Shown here piece after piece: positions 15,990 to 24,988 of a DNA stretch of 64,000 bases (within the stretch, counting starts at the first letter, position 1; the number at the start of each line of letters is the position of its first letter). The DNA is from JAVKBW01 sp040222995. Lineage in GTDB: Bacteria; Pseudomonadota; Alphaproteobacteria; UBA8366; Aestuariispiraceae. A program made the translations under genes and the position numbers. The stretch is taken from the NCBI GenBank assembly GCA_040222995.1, contig JAVKBW010000045.1:1-64000 (forward strand), read 5' to 3'. The notes under the pieces were generated by a model. That model made no database searches, had not been told where the DNA came from, and was given only the letters and a program-made list of their open reading frames with translations.

Positions 15990-17615
15990 TCAGGCGAAGG
16001 CGAACCCGCGGTATCCGTCGCGGGTTACCGCCTCGACCTTTTCGGTATATTCCGGGAAGCCGATGTAAGCCAGAAACACACGCGGTTTGCCCGGAATGTT
16101 CGCCCCCAGATACCAGGAATTGCATTGCGGGTAGACCGAGGCTTCGGCCAGTGCGTTGACATGCCCCGACCATTCCTGTTCCGCGGTATCGTTCGGTTCG
16201 ACCAGATCATATCCATGATCCGTCATGTAGCCAATGCAATCGCCGATCCAGTCGACATGCTGTTCAATGGATTGCAGAACGTTACTGAGCACCGACGGAC
16301 TGCCCGGGCCGTTCACCGTGAACAGGTTGGGAAAACCGGCAATGCCGAGTCCGAGATAGGACCGCGCACCGTCATGCCATTTCCGCCGCAGCGACAGACC
16401 GTCACGGCCCCTGATGTCTATCTTTTCAAGGGCGCCCGTCATCGCATCGAAGCCGGTGGCGTAGACGATCGCATCCAGCGCGTAGTCCGCGCCTTCGGTT
16501 TCAATACCGCCCGGCGTAATCGTTTTTATCGGCGTTTTTCTGAGATCGACCAGCGTGACGTTATCTCGGTTGAAGGTCGCGTAGTAGTCGGTATCGACGC
16601 ACAGCCTCTTGCAGCCGATGATGGTTTCCGGCGACAGGGCGTCGGCGACGTTCGTATCCTTGACGATGGCGTGGATTTTCCGGCGAACGTAATCGGCGGC
16701 ATAATCGTTCGCTTCCTTGGTATCGAACAGATCGGCGAAACCGGCCAGAAACGGCAGGCCGCCCCTCGCCCAGCATTCATCGAAAATCTTCTCGCGTTCC
16801 GCCGGTGAAACGTCGAAGACGGATTTCTCGCCGACCTCGTAGTCGATACCGACCCGGTTGGCTTTGGCCCGTTCACGCAATTCATCGTAATGCGCCTTGA
16901 TCTCATCCCGCATTGCGGGGTCGAGGGGCTGGTTATGGGCCGGCACCGTATAGGTCGGGCTGCGCTGGAAGGCGTAGAGATGGTCCGCCTGTTTCGCGAT
17001 CATCGGAATCGACTGGATGCCCGACGATCCGGTACCGATAACGCCGACCTTCATGCCGCTGAAATCGACCGGCTCGCGCGGCCATTGGCCGGTATGCAGC
17101 GCCAGCCCTTCGAATGTATCCCGGCCCGGTATATCCGGCATGTTGATCGACGACAGGCAACCGGTCGCCATAACGCAGAACGGCGCTTCATAAACATCGC
17201 CGCTTTCCGTCTTCACCGTCCATATCCGCCGGCTATCGTCGAAGCTTGCGGAATCCACCCGCGTGTTGAGGCGAACCCCGTCCCGCAATCCGAATTTGTC
17301 AGCGACATAGTTGATGTAGCGCAGGATTTCCGGCTGGGTCGCATAGCGTTCCGACCAGTCCCATTCCTGCTGCAACTCGTCCGAAAACTGGTAGGAATAT
17401 TCCATGCTTTCGATATCGCAGCGCGCGCCCGGATAGCGGTTCCAGTGCCACGTGCCGCCGATTTCCGCCCCGGCTTCCAGCACCTGTACCTTCAGCCCCT
17501 GCTTGCGCAATCGATACAGAAGATAAAGCCCGGCAAACCCGGCGCCGACGACAACGACATCCACCGAATTGGCGGCGTTGTTTTCAGATTTCACGGCTGC
17601 TTCTGTGCTGGTCAT
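15990..17615 (-). CDS. Baeyer-Villiger-type flavin monooxygenase
   Basis: 541-residue NADPH/FAD monooxygenase. FAD Rossmann motif GAGFAG lies at about 24-29 and the group signature GTWHWNRYPGARCD follows. The Baeyer-Villiger fingerprint FEGLALHTGQWP (FxGxxxHxxxW/P) lies near 166 and the NADPH Rossmann motif GTGSSG near 186. Family members insert oxygen next to ketones, turning cyclic or open-chain ketones into lactones or esters. ATG 17615 is selected because the preceding 51 in-frame residues look non-coding and the FAD motif then sits at its usual distance. It is divergent from the GntR regulator. An alpha/beta hydrolase 2.4 kb away could cleave its ester product (inference). Confidence 0.88.
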   Translation of the reverse strand: MTSTEAAVKSENNAANSVDVVVVGAGFAGLYLLYRLRKQGLKVQVLEAGAEIGGTWHWNRYPGARCDIESMEYSYQFSDELQQEWDWSERYATQPEILRYINYVADKFGLRDGVRLNTRVDSASFDDSRRIWTVKTESGDVYEAPFCVMATGCLSSINMPDIPGRDTFEGLALHTGQWPREPVDFSGMKVGVIGTGSSGIQSIPMIAKQADHLYAFQRSPTYTVPAHNQPLDPAMRDEIKAHYDELRERAKANRVGIDYEVGEKSVFDVSPAEREKIFDECWARGGLPFLAGFADLFDTKEANDYAADYVRRKIHAIVKDTNVADALSPETIIGCKRLCVDTDYYATFNRDNVTLVDLRKTPIKTITPGGIETEGADYALDAIVYATGFDAMTGALEKIDIRGRDGLSLRRKWHDGARSYLGLGIAGFPNLFTVNGPGSPSVLSNVLQSIEQHVDWIGDCIGYMTDHGYDLVEPNDTAEQEWSGHVNALAEASVYPQCNSWYLGANIPGKPRVFLAYIGFPEYTEKVEAVTRDGYRGFAFA

Positions 17616-17678
17616 TGCCTGTATCCCCGACCGACCCGACAATGGCGTCCGGTTCGGTTTTTCTGACGATTGCGTTTG

Positions 17679-17697
17679 AGTATATTTTTGATATATT
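17679..17697 (+). promoter_or_regulatory. AT-rich motif AGTATATT-N5-TATATT (copy 2)
   Basis: This is the second copy of the motif seen at 11853-11871, again with a 5-nt spacer. It also contains the dyad TATAT-TTTTG-ATATA. It lies in the divergent promoter region of the BVMO and GntR genes, where an autoregulatory GntR site would be expected. Confidence 0.4.
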
Positions 17698-17819
17698 AAA
17701 GAATAGAGGCGCGCGGTCAAGAGCGCAAAACCCATTCCGGAACCGGAAACGAGCTGTATGATAAACATAATTCGCGCTTTGCCTCGATCGACAATCGCCG
17801 GCTTTTACAGGTAGAAGTC

Positions 17820-18629
17820 ATGTCAACGCCCATGCAATTGCTTGCCGACCGCCTTGACCTCGGCGGCCTTGATCGAGACGCCGCCCTGACCGAAGCCCTG
17901 CTGCTTCTGGATGGCGAGGAGCGGATCAAACAGACCCAGAGCAGCCTGGCCTACCCGACAATCCGGGCGATGATCGCAAAGTGGCGGCTGGCGCCGGGCA
18001 GCATGATCAACGAGAAGGAACTGATGGACCAGACCGGCTTCGGCCGGACGCCGATCCGCGAGGCTTTGCTGCGGCTTTCCGCCGAACGGCTGGTCGTTTT
18101 CAGCCCGAGCCGGGAAATCAGGGTCGCCCCCGTCGACCTGACGGAAGTGCGCGACCTATACGAAGTCCGTCTGCAGACCGACCGGCTGGTGGCGCGCCTG
18201 TGCCTGGAGAACATGTCGGAAGAACAGAAAAGCCTGATTATCGGCGCTTTCGACGGCTGCGACCGTCTGATCGAACAGGACGACCATGTCTCGATCTTCT
18301 ACCGGGATTTCCGATATCACACGATGATGTACAAGGCGTCGGGCAATTCGATGCTGCGCAGCATTCACACGCATATGCTGGGCCATTTCTTCCGTCTGGC
18401 GTATTTTTCGTTTTTCCACAATGGCGATCCCGACAGGGACAGCATGCAGGACCTTGTGACATCGCACGACAGGATGATCGACGCGATGCGACGATCTTCC
18501 GTTGAAGAACTCGACCGGGTGACGGCAGATCACACCGTCGGTTCCTACCGCCATGTCGTTAATCTTCTGGCGGGGGATCGCATGGGCATGATCCGCGATC
18601 TGACCGTCGGCCCAATGCCGGACAACTGA
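17820..18629 (+). CDS. GntR-family regulator, FCD (FadR) subgroup
   Basis: 269-residue repressor-type protein. The winged HTH lies at about residues 44-110 (AYPTIRAMIAKWRLAPGSMI, then GFGRTPIREALLRL, the GntR recognition helix). The FCD ligand-binding helical domain follows (about 120-250), with metal-ligand type residues in FRYHTMMYKASGN. There is an unusual N-terminal extension of about 40 residues before the HTH. It is cotranscribed with the GS-fold gene 14 nt downstream and divergent from the BVMO; control of both is likely. Confidence 0.85.
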   Translation: MSTPMQLLADRLDLGGLDRDAALTEALLLLDGEERIKQTQSSLAYPTIRAMIAKWRLAPGSMINEKELMDQTGFGRTPIREALLRLSAERLVVFSPSREIRVAPVDLTEVRDLYEVRLQTDRLVARLCLENMSEEQKSLIIGAFDGCDRLIEQDDHVSIFYRDFRYHTMMYKASGNSMLRSIHTHMLGHFFRLAYFSFFHNGDPDRDSMQDLVTSHDRMIDAMRRSSVEELDRVTADHTVGSYRHVVNLLAGDRMGMIRDLTVGPMPDN

Positions 18630-18643
18630 AAAAGGCGACAATC

Positions 18644-19981
18644 ATGGATGAAAAAGAAGCAAAGGTATTTCTGGAAGCGCACGAAATCGAAACGGTTATC
18701 GTCGCCGGAACGGATCAGTTCGGCACCCTGCGGGGCAAGCGCCTGCCGGTGTCGTATTTCATGAAGTCGATGAAAACCGGGTATCGCTTCGCCTGGTTTG
18801 TCATCAATACCGGCACGGTCGACACCCCCGTTTCAGGCCTTCTTGAAACCGGTATTCCGGATATCCTCGGCACTCCGGACCTTTCAACCATACGGCTTGC
18901 GCCGTGGGAGCCGAAAACCGCCTTCGTGTTCATGGACTGGACATGGCCTGACGGATCGGATTGCGGCATGTGCCCGCGCACGACATTGCGGTCGAAACAG
19001 GCCAAAGCCGCTGAAATGGGATACAAGGACGTCTTCGCCATTGAGATGGAATTCATGATCCTGCCGACACCGGCGGAGAAAATCCGGCGCGGTGGCTGGC
19101 GCGAAGAACTGAGCCTGTTCGCAGACGACAAGCATTGCTATGCAATCAACGAGGGCGCGTATCATGAACCGATCGTGCGCCGTCTGCGCGAGTATTTTCC
19201 TGAAGAAATCGAAGCCTGCATCCCCGAATGGGGTGAAGGCCAGCTTGAAGTGACGTTGCGGAAGACCGACGGTTTAACGATGGCGGATACGGCGGCCCTG
19301 TTCAAAATGGTCGCCAAACAGGTTGCCGTCGAAGAAGGCTACATGGCCACCTTCATGGCCAAGGTGAAGGAAGGAATCTCCGGGAACTCGGGGCATGTCC
19401 ATCAGAGCCTTGTCGATGGCAAATCCAGCGCGCCCGTATTTTTCGACGCCGCAAGGCCGAACAGCATGAGCGAAATCGGCGAACATTACGGCGCCGGGGT
19501 TCTGCAGGCCTTCCGTGACATGACGATTGTGCTCGCCCCCTGGGTGAATTCCTACAAGCGCTTCGAGCGGGACAGCTTCGCCGGGATGGCCGCGACCTGG
19601 GGCGTCGATAACCGCACCTGCGGTTTCCGGTTCATCAATGAAACCGACGCCGCCTGCCGCTGGGAACACCGGGTCGGCGGGGCCGACCTCAACCCCTACA
19701 CGGCCTTCGCGGTCATGCTGGGCGCGGGCCTGATCGGCATCGAGAACAAGCTGACCCTGCCGAAAGAACGGTCCGGCAATGTGTATCATGACGATAATGT
19801 TGAAATGGTTCCGCTTACCCTGACCGAAGCTGTCGATGTCGCCGACAAATCCAGCCAGTTGCGGGCCATTCTGGGCGACCGCTTCGTCGACAACCTTCTG
19901 TCGATTGCCCGGGAGGAAGTGCTGGCCTTCAACACCACCGTTACCGATCTGGAGCGCCGGCGATACCTCGACATGGCCTGA
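18644..19981 (+). CDS. Glutamine synthetase-family ligase (PuuA-like), third copy
   Basis: 445-residue GS-fold ligase. The N-terminal beta-grasp carries TDQFGTLRGKRLP. Metal-site glutamates are in FAIEMEFMIL, the catalytic loop is GNSGHVHQSL, and the glutamate site is NSYKRFERDSFAG followed by WEHRVGGADLNPYT. It resembles gamma-glutamylpolyamine or gamma-glutamylamide synthetases more than GlnA, and lacks an obvious adenylylation loop. It sits 14 nt behind the GntR gene, which probably senses its substrate. With PuuB at 27.4 kb it could supply a gamma-glutamyl-amine for oxidation. Confidence 0.82.
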   Translation: MDEKEAKVFLEAHEIETVIVAGTDQFGTLRGKRLPVSYFMKSMKTGYRFAWFVINTGTVDTPVSGLLETGIPDILGTPDLSTIRLAPWEPKTAFVFMDWTWPDGSDCGMCPRTTLRSKQAKAAEMGYKDVFAIEMEFMILPTPAEKIRRGGWREELSLFADDKHCYAINEGAYHEPIVRRLREYFPEEIEACIPEWGEGQLEVTLRKTDGLTMADTAALFKMVAKQVAVEEGYMATFMAKVKEGISGNSGHVHQSLVDGKSSAPVFFDAARPNSMSEIGEHYGAGVLQAFRDMTIVLAPWVNSYKRFERDSFAGMAATWGVDNRTCGFRFINETDAACRWEHRVGGADLNPYTAFAVMLGAGLIGIENKLTLPKERSGNVYHDDNVEMVPLTLTEAVDVADKSSQLRAILGDRFVDNLLSIAREEVLAFNTTVTDLERRRYLDMA

Positions 19982-19996
19982 CCCGGCAACCGGAAA

Positions 19997-20791
19997 TCAG
20001 GCGGCGATGAAATCCCGCACAATTGCGGCGAATTCGTCCGGTTGTTCCCAGTACGGCATGTGACCGGTCTGCATCGTCTCAACCCGGACGCGGGGGAGCT
20101 GATCGGCCAGCGCATGCGACAGATCGGGCCGGATCAGAATATCGTACGCACCGATCAGGATCAGCGTTTCCTGCGCAATTGTGGCGATGCGGTTCATCGC
20201 ATCGTGCGCCCGGCAGGCGTCCGCAGCCGCCACCAGACCAGGCGGATTCAGGGATTCTTCTTCGATAAAGGGTTGAATGACTTCGGGGTGCGCCGACAGA
20301 TAATCAGGCGACCAGCAGAACAGAAGCAGGCTTTCTATCAGCGCCCGGCGGTTACCGGCCCGGGCCATTGATTGCCAGTGACTGAAGATCGTATCGAGAA
20401 AAATATCCGGCGCGGCCCAGGTGCTGCACAGCACCATCCTGTCGATATCCTTCGGATACCGTAGCGCCCATTCCTGGCAGATCGCTCCGCCCATGGAAAC
20501 GCCGACGGCGACAACCGGCCCGCAGCCAAGACTTTCGACCAGTTCATGAACATCGTCGACCATTCGCGGTATTGAATAGGGGCCCTCGGGCGTTTCACTT
20601 TCGCCCGATCCCCTGTTGTCCAGCGTGATGACCATATTTGTCGGTGAAAACGCATCGACCTGGCTTTGCCAGGATGTCAGGTTGTCGCCCAGACCGCACA
20701 GGAACACGATGGGAGAGCCACCAGCGCCATGCCGACGATACCGAAGTTTCACACCATCGCTGACAGTCAGATAGTGATTGACGGCGTTCAC
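19997..20791 (-). CDS. Alpha/beta hydrolase
   Basis: 264-residue hydrolase of the alpha/beta fold. The nucleophile elbow is GVSMGG (Ser99). The acid is probably the Asp in IGAYDILIRPD and the base the His in QTGHMPYWE. The oxyanion region is CGLGDN. The start is GTG 20791 with no convincing ribosome site, so the N-terminus is uncertain. It is convergent with the GS gene. Substrate unknown; an ester or lactone from the nearby BVMO is one possibility. Confidence 0.8.
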   Translation of the reverse strand: MNAVNHYLTVSDGVKLRYRRHGAGGSPIVFLCGLGDNLTSWQSQVDAFSPTNMVITLDNRGSGESETPEGPYSIPRMVDDVHELVESLGCGPVVAVGVSMGGAICQEWALRYPKDIDRMVLCSTWAAPDIFLDTIFSHWQSMARAGNRRALIESLLLFCWSPDYLSAHPEVIQPFIEEESLNPPGLVAAADACRAHDAMNRIATIAQETLILIGAYDILIRPDLSHALADQLPRVRVETMQTGHMPYWEQPDEFAAIVRDFIAA

Positions 20792-21024
20792 GGGCAGGAG
20801 GTTCCGGGAATGATGGGCACAGGAAAGAAAACGAAGGCATATTTTAGCAGGAACAGACGGTGCTTGGCGAACAGATAGCGCATCGAATCAGTATTTTTCC
20901 TTATCACTACCAGTATCAGCCGTCGCCGGCGAATGGCTAATGTAATACCATTTTGCGTCGTTTTCTGACGACTGCCGCAGATCGCGCGAGCGGATGGTAA
21001 TCGGGACGTCCAGTGCCGATGTCA

Positions 21025-21034
21025 ATATCGATAT
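21025..21034 (+). promoter_or_regulatory. 10-bp AT palindrome before MmgE/PrpD gene
   Basis: ATATCGATAT is a perfect 10-bp dyad 13 nt before the start codon. The 255-nt gap around it (20792-21046) also has TCGCCGGCGA, but I see no clear promoter or RNA gene. Confidence 0.2.
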
Positions 21035-21046
21035 ATGGAGAGCGCC

Positions 21047-22411
21047 ATGCCTCTGGATTCATCTGCCGGTTCTGTTGAGTTCTCCGACTTTACCCTGAAA
21101 GCACAATTCGACGACATTCCCGGCGACGTGATCGCTCGGGTGCAGGATCTGATTCTTGACCTGCTGGCCGTCGGCGCGGCGGCGGATTCGATCCCCGCAG
21201 CCCGGATCGGCAAGGATATCGCCGTCCGTCAGTTCAATGCCGGCAGCGACGGCGACCGCGCCCGCATCATGTTCGACGGTCGAACCGCCAGCGGCGGTGG
21301 GGCTGCCTATGCCGGGGCGACGCAAATCGACAGCCTCGACGCGCATGACGGTTTCAGCCTCGCCAAGGGTCATGCCGGCTGCGGCCTGCTGCCCGGTATT
21401 TTGGCCTTCGCCGAACGTAATCCCGACCTTTCCGGCCGTGAGATGCTGGCAACGATGGTGCTGGGCTATGAAATAGCATCCCGCGCCGGCGTCGCGCTGC
21501 ACGGCACGGTCAGCGACTATCACACCTCCGGCGCCTGGGTCGCGCTGGCCGTTGCGGCATTGGGCATCCGCCTTGCCGGCGCTGACGCCAATACGCTGCG
21601 CCAGGCCATCGGCATCGCCGAGTATCACGGCCCACGCAGCCAGATGATGCGTGAAATCGACAACCCGACGATGTTGCATGACGGCTCTGGCTGGGGGTCG
21701 ATGGTCGGGGTGACCGCCGCTGAACTGGCGCTTGCCGGCTTTGAAGGCGCGCCCGCGATAACCGTCGAACAGGAAGACGCCGCCCCCTACTGGGCTGACC
21801 TTGGACAGGTCTGGCTGACGCTCAACCAGAACATCAAGCTGTATCCGATCTGCCGCTGGGCGCATGCGCCGATAAAGGCCGCGCTTGATCTGCGCGCCGA
21901 GCACGGCATCACGGTCGACGATGTCGCCGCCATCGAGATCAGTTCGTTCCATAACGCGACCCGGCTTGCGCTGGACATGCCGAAGACCACTGGCAAGGCG
22001 CAGTACAGCATCAGCTATCCGGTCGCCGCCGCCCTGGTATTCGGCGAGGTCGGTCCCAAAGCCGTGTCCGGCGAAACCTTCAACGACCCGGAGATTGCCC
22101 GGCTCGTCTCTGTCACCACCGTTACCGAATGCGATCATTGCAACGCGAATTTCCCGGCCGACCGGCTGGGCCGCACCGTGGTGATCACGAAGGATGGCAG
22201 ACGACTCGATTCCGGTATCGCCCGCGCACCGGGGGAACACCCGCTCGCTGTGGTCAACAGGGCCGGTCTGATCGACAAGTTCCGGGCCTTTACCCATCCG
22301 GTCTTGGGAAAGGATCGCGCCAGCCGCATTGAAGACGCGGTTTTCGCACTCGATAAACCGGGGACGAAGCTGAACGATCTGACGGCTCTGGTTTATCCGG
22401 CAGTCGGGTAG
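21047..22411 (+). CDS. MmgE/PrpD-family protein
   Basis: 454-residue member of the MmgE/PrpD family. The family includes 2-methylcitrate dehydratase and iminodisuccinate epimerase, as well as cis-aconitate decarboxylase. Typical blocks are LDLLAVGAAA, the DxxDAHDG-like IDSLDAHDGFSLAKGHAGCG, and GYEIASRAGVALHG. The C-terminal region contains LGRTVVITKDGRRL. ATG 21047 is preferred because GGAGAG lies 4 nt upstream; ATG 21035 is in frame too. The reaction cannot be assigned: many members near amine or amino-acid genes are lyases or epimerases of dicarboxylates. Confidence 0.8.
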   Translation: MPLDSSAGSVEFSDFTLKAQFDDIPGDVIARVQDLILDLLAVGAAADSIPAARIGKDIAVRQFNAGSDGDRARIMFDGRTASGGGAAYAGATQIDSLDAHDGFSLAKGHAGCGLLPGILAFAERNPDLSGREMLATMVLGYEIASRAGVALHGTVSDYHTSGAWVALAVAALGIRLAGADANTLRQAIGIAEYHGPRSQMMREIDNPTMLHDGSGWGSMVGVTAAELALAGFEGAPAITVEQEDAAPYWADLGQVWLTLNQNIKLYPICRWAHAPIKAALDLRAEHGITVDDVAAIEISSFHNATRLALDMPKTTGKAQYSISYPVAAALVFGEVGPKAVSGETFNDPEIARLVSVTTVTECDHCNANFPADRLGRTVVITKDGRRLDSGIARAPGEHPLAVVNRAGLIDKFRAFTHPVLGKDRASRIEDAVFALDKPGTKLNDLTALVYPAVG

Positions 22412-22473
22412 GGTCTTTCTTACACCCAGTTTAGATTAAATCGTGCTTCCAGACCGCCGCGTTGGTTTGCGCC

Positions 22474-22489
22474 CGGCATGTTGTCTGCT
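22474..22489 (+). promoter_or_regulatory. Candidate sigma-54 promoter of the dimethylglycine dehydrogenase-like gene
   Basis: CGGCATGTTGTCTGCT keeps both invariant dinucleotides (GG at -24, GC at -12, ten bases between) and matches 9 of 12 defined positions. It ends 44 nt before ATG 22534. Confidence 0.35.
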
Positions 22490-22533
22490 ATTCGGATACC
22501 GTTATCTCTTACGTTGTGCGGAAGGACTGTTCT

Positions 22534-24984
22534 ATGGCCACGGCTTTGCCAAGTGAAACACAGGTTGTCATCATCGGCGGCGGCGCGATGGGGTGTTCCC
22601 TCGCCTATCACCTGACCAAACTCGGCTGGTCGGATGTCGTGCTGCTGGAACGCAAGCAACTGACCTGCGGCACGACCTGGCACGCCGCCGGCCTTGTCGG
22701 CCAATTGCGCGCGACCCAGAACCTTACGAAACTCGCACAATACACCGCCGAACTGTTCGCCGGGCTGGAAGCGGAAACCGGCCAGTCGACCGGGTTCAAG
22801 CAGAATGGAAGCCTTGCCATCGCGACCAACAGCGAGCGCTTCGAGGAACTGAAACGCGGCGCATCGATGGCGAAGGTGTTCGGTCTGGATGTCGATGTCC
22901 TGACTCCGTCCGACATCAAGTCGATGCACCCGCTGACCAACACCGACGATCTTGTCGGCGGCGTCTTCCTGCCAAAGGACGGCCAGACCAACCCGATCGA
23001 CGTGACGATGGCGATGGCCAAGGGCGCGCGGATGGGTGGTGCTACCATCATCGAAAACGTGAAGGTGACGGATATTCACAAGGCCAACGGCAAGGTAACC
23101 GGGGTTTCCACTGACCAGGGCGATATCAAGGCCGATTTCGTGGTTAACTGCGCCGGGCTGTGGGCCCGTGATGTCGGTCTGATGGCCGGTGTTTCGGTGC
23201 CGTTGCATGCCTGTGAACACTACTACGTTCTGACCGACCCGATCGACGGCCTGCCGGGCAACCTGCCGGTGCTGCGCGATCAGGGTGGCTGCGCCTATTA
23301 CAAGGAAGACGCCGGTAAAATTCTTCTGGGCGCGTTCGAGCCGAATGCCATTCCGATGGATATGTCGGCCATCACCGACGATTTCAGTTTCGATGAACTG
23401 CCGGGCGACATGGACCATTTCATGCCGGTTCTGGAAGGCGCGATGGAACGCCTGCCGATCCTGCAGGAAGCCGGCATCCGCAAATTCTTCTGCGGACCGG
23501 AAAGCTTTACCTCGGACGACCGCTACCATATGGGCGAAGCGCCGGAACTGAAGAACTTCTTCGTCGCCGCCGGGTTCAATTCCATCGGCATCCAGTCAAG
23601 CGGCGGCGTCGGCAAGGTGCTGGCGGAATGGATCGTCAACGGCCATCCGCCGATGGATCTGGCGGATATGGATATCCGCCGCAACATGCCGTTCCAGAAC
23701 AACATCCGCTATCTGCGCGAACGGGTTACCGAAACGCTGGGCCTGCTGTACGACATGCACTGGCCGTACCGGCAGTATGCGACATCGCGCGGGGTGCGGA
23801 CGTCGCCATTGCATGAAAAGCTTACCGAACTCGGCGCCTGTTTCGGCGAAACGGCAGGCTGGGAACGTGCGAACTGGTTCGCGCCGGAAGGTGTTAAGCC
23901 GGAATACGAGTATTCCTATAAGCGACAGAACTGGTTCGACTACGCGGCAGCTGAACACAAGGCCGTGCGCGAAGGCGTGGCCTTCTTCGATATCACGTCA
24001 TTCTCCGAGTTTCTGGTTCAGGGGCCGGATTCAGAAGCCGTGCTGCAACGCATCTGCGCCAATGATGTGGCGGTCGAACCGGGCAACCTGGTCTACACCC
24101 AGTGGCTTAACGAGCGGTCCGGTATCGAGGCCGATCTGACAGTGGCCCGGCTGGCGGAAGACCAGTACATGATCGTAACCGCCGGCGGCGCGGCGACGCG
24201 CGACCTGCACTGGCTGAAAAGCCATATCCCGGACGATGCCCGCTGCACCGTCACCGATATGACCTCGGCCTCCGCCATCATGAGCGTGATGGGGCCGAAA
24301 TCGCGCGACCTGTTATCGAAGATCACCACCGTTGATCTGTCGAACGAGGCCTTCCCGTTCGGCACCTGGCAGACGGTTGATCTGGGCTACGCCTATGGCC
24401 GTGCCCAGCGGATTTCCTATGTCGGCGAACTGGGCTGGGAACTGTACGTGCCGACCGAATTCGCCCGCAGCGTCTTCGACACCCTGCTGGAGGCCGGCTC
24501 TGATTACGGGCTGAAAATGGCCGGCATGCATGTGCTGGATTCCTGCCGCATGGAAAAGGCATTCCGTCACTGGGGCCACGACATCACCGACGAAGACACG
24601 ATCCTCGAAGCCGGCCTCGGTTTCGCCGCCAAGCCGAACAAGAATGCTGATTTCATCGGCCGTGACGCGATGCTGCGCCAGAAGGACGAAGGCAAGCTGA
24701 CCAAGCGTCTGGTGCAATTCAAGCTGACCGACCCGGAACCGCTGCTGTATCACAACGAACCGGTATTGCGCGACGGCAAGATCATCGGCCATCTGACATC
24801 CGGCAATTACGGCCATCATCTGGGCGGCGCGGTCGGTCTCGGCTACATCCATTGCGAGGATGGCGTGACGCCCGACTTCGTGAACAGCGGAACGTTCGAA
24901 ATCGAAGTCGCCTGCGAACGCTTCCCCGCCGAAGCCAGCTTGCGCCCGATGTACGATCCGAAGTCGGAACGGATGAAAGCCTGA
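22534..24984 (+). CDS. Dimethylglycine/sarcosine dehydrogenase-like flavoprotein
   Basis: 816-residue two-part enzyme. The N-terminal half is a DAO-type FAD oxidoreductase with VVIIGGGAMGCSLAYHL at the start and TTWHAAGLVGQLR, whose His (about residue 50) is the covalent flavin site in DMGDH relatives. The C-terminal half (about 430 onward) is a GCV_T-like tetrahydrofolate domain with FLVQGPDSEAVLQRI, VGELGWELYVP and KAFRHWGHDITDEDT. Such enzymes oxidise N-methyl groups of dimethylglycine, sarcosine or similar amines and pass the one-carbon unit to folate. A GGAAGGA site precedes ATG 22534. It is convergent with the hydantoinase. Exact N-methyl substrate unknown. Confidence 0.87.
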   Translation: MATALPSETQVVIIGGGAMGCSLAYHLTKLGWSDVVLLERKQLTCGTTWHAAGLVGQLRATQNLTKLAQYTAELFAGLEAETGQSTGFKQNGSLAIATNSERFEELKRGASMAKVFGLDVDVLTPSDIKSMHPLTNTDDLVGGVFLPKDGQTNPIDVTMAMAKGARMGGATIIENVKVTDIHKANGKVTGVSTDQGDIKADFVVNCAGLWARDVGLMAGVSVPLHACEHYYVLTDPIDGLPGNLPVLRDQGGCAYYKEDAGKILLGAFEPNAIPMDMSAITDDFSFDELPGDMDHFMPVLEGAMERLPILQEAGIRKFFCGPESFTSDDRYHMGEAPELKNFFVAAGFNSIGIQSSGGVGKVLAEWIVNGHPPMDLADMDIRRNMPFQNNIRYLRERVTETLGLLYDMHWPYRQYATSRGVRTSPLHEKLTELGACFGETAGWERANWFAPEGVKPEYEYSYKRQNWFDYAAAEHKAVREGVAFFDITSFSEFLVQGPDSEAVLQRICANDVAVEPGNLVYTQWLNERSGIEADLTVARLAEDQYMIVTAGGAATRDLHWLKSHIPDDARCTVTDMTSASAIMSVMGPKSRDLLSKITTVDLSNEAFPFGTWQTVDLGYAYGRAQRISYVGELGWELYVPTEFARSVFDTLLEAGSDYGLKMAGMHVLDSCRMEKAFRHWGHDITDEDTILEAGLGFAAKPNKNADFIGRDAMLRQKDEGKLTKRLVQFKLTDPEPLLYHNEPVLRDGKIIGHLTSGNYGHHLGGAVGLGYIHCEDGVTPDFVNSGTFEIEVACERFPAEASLRPMYDPKSERMKA

Positions 24985-24988
24985 CGGG

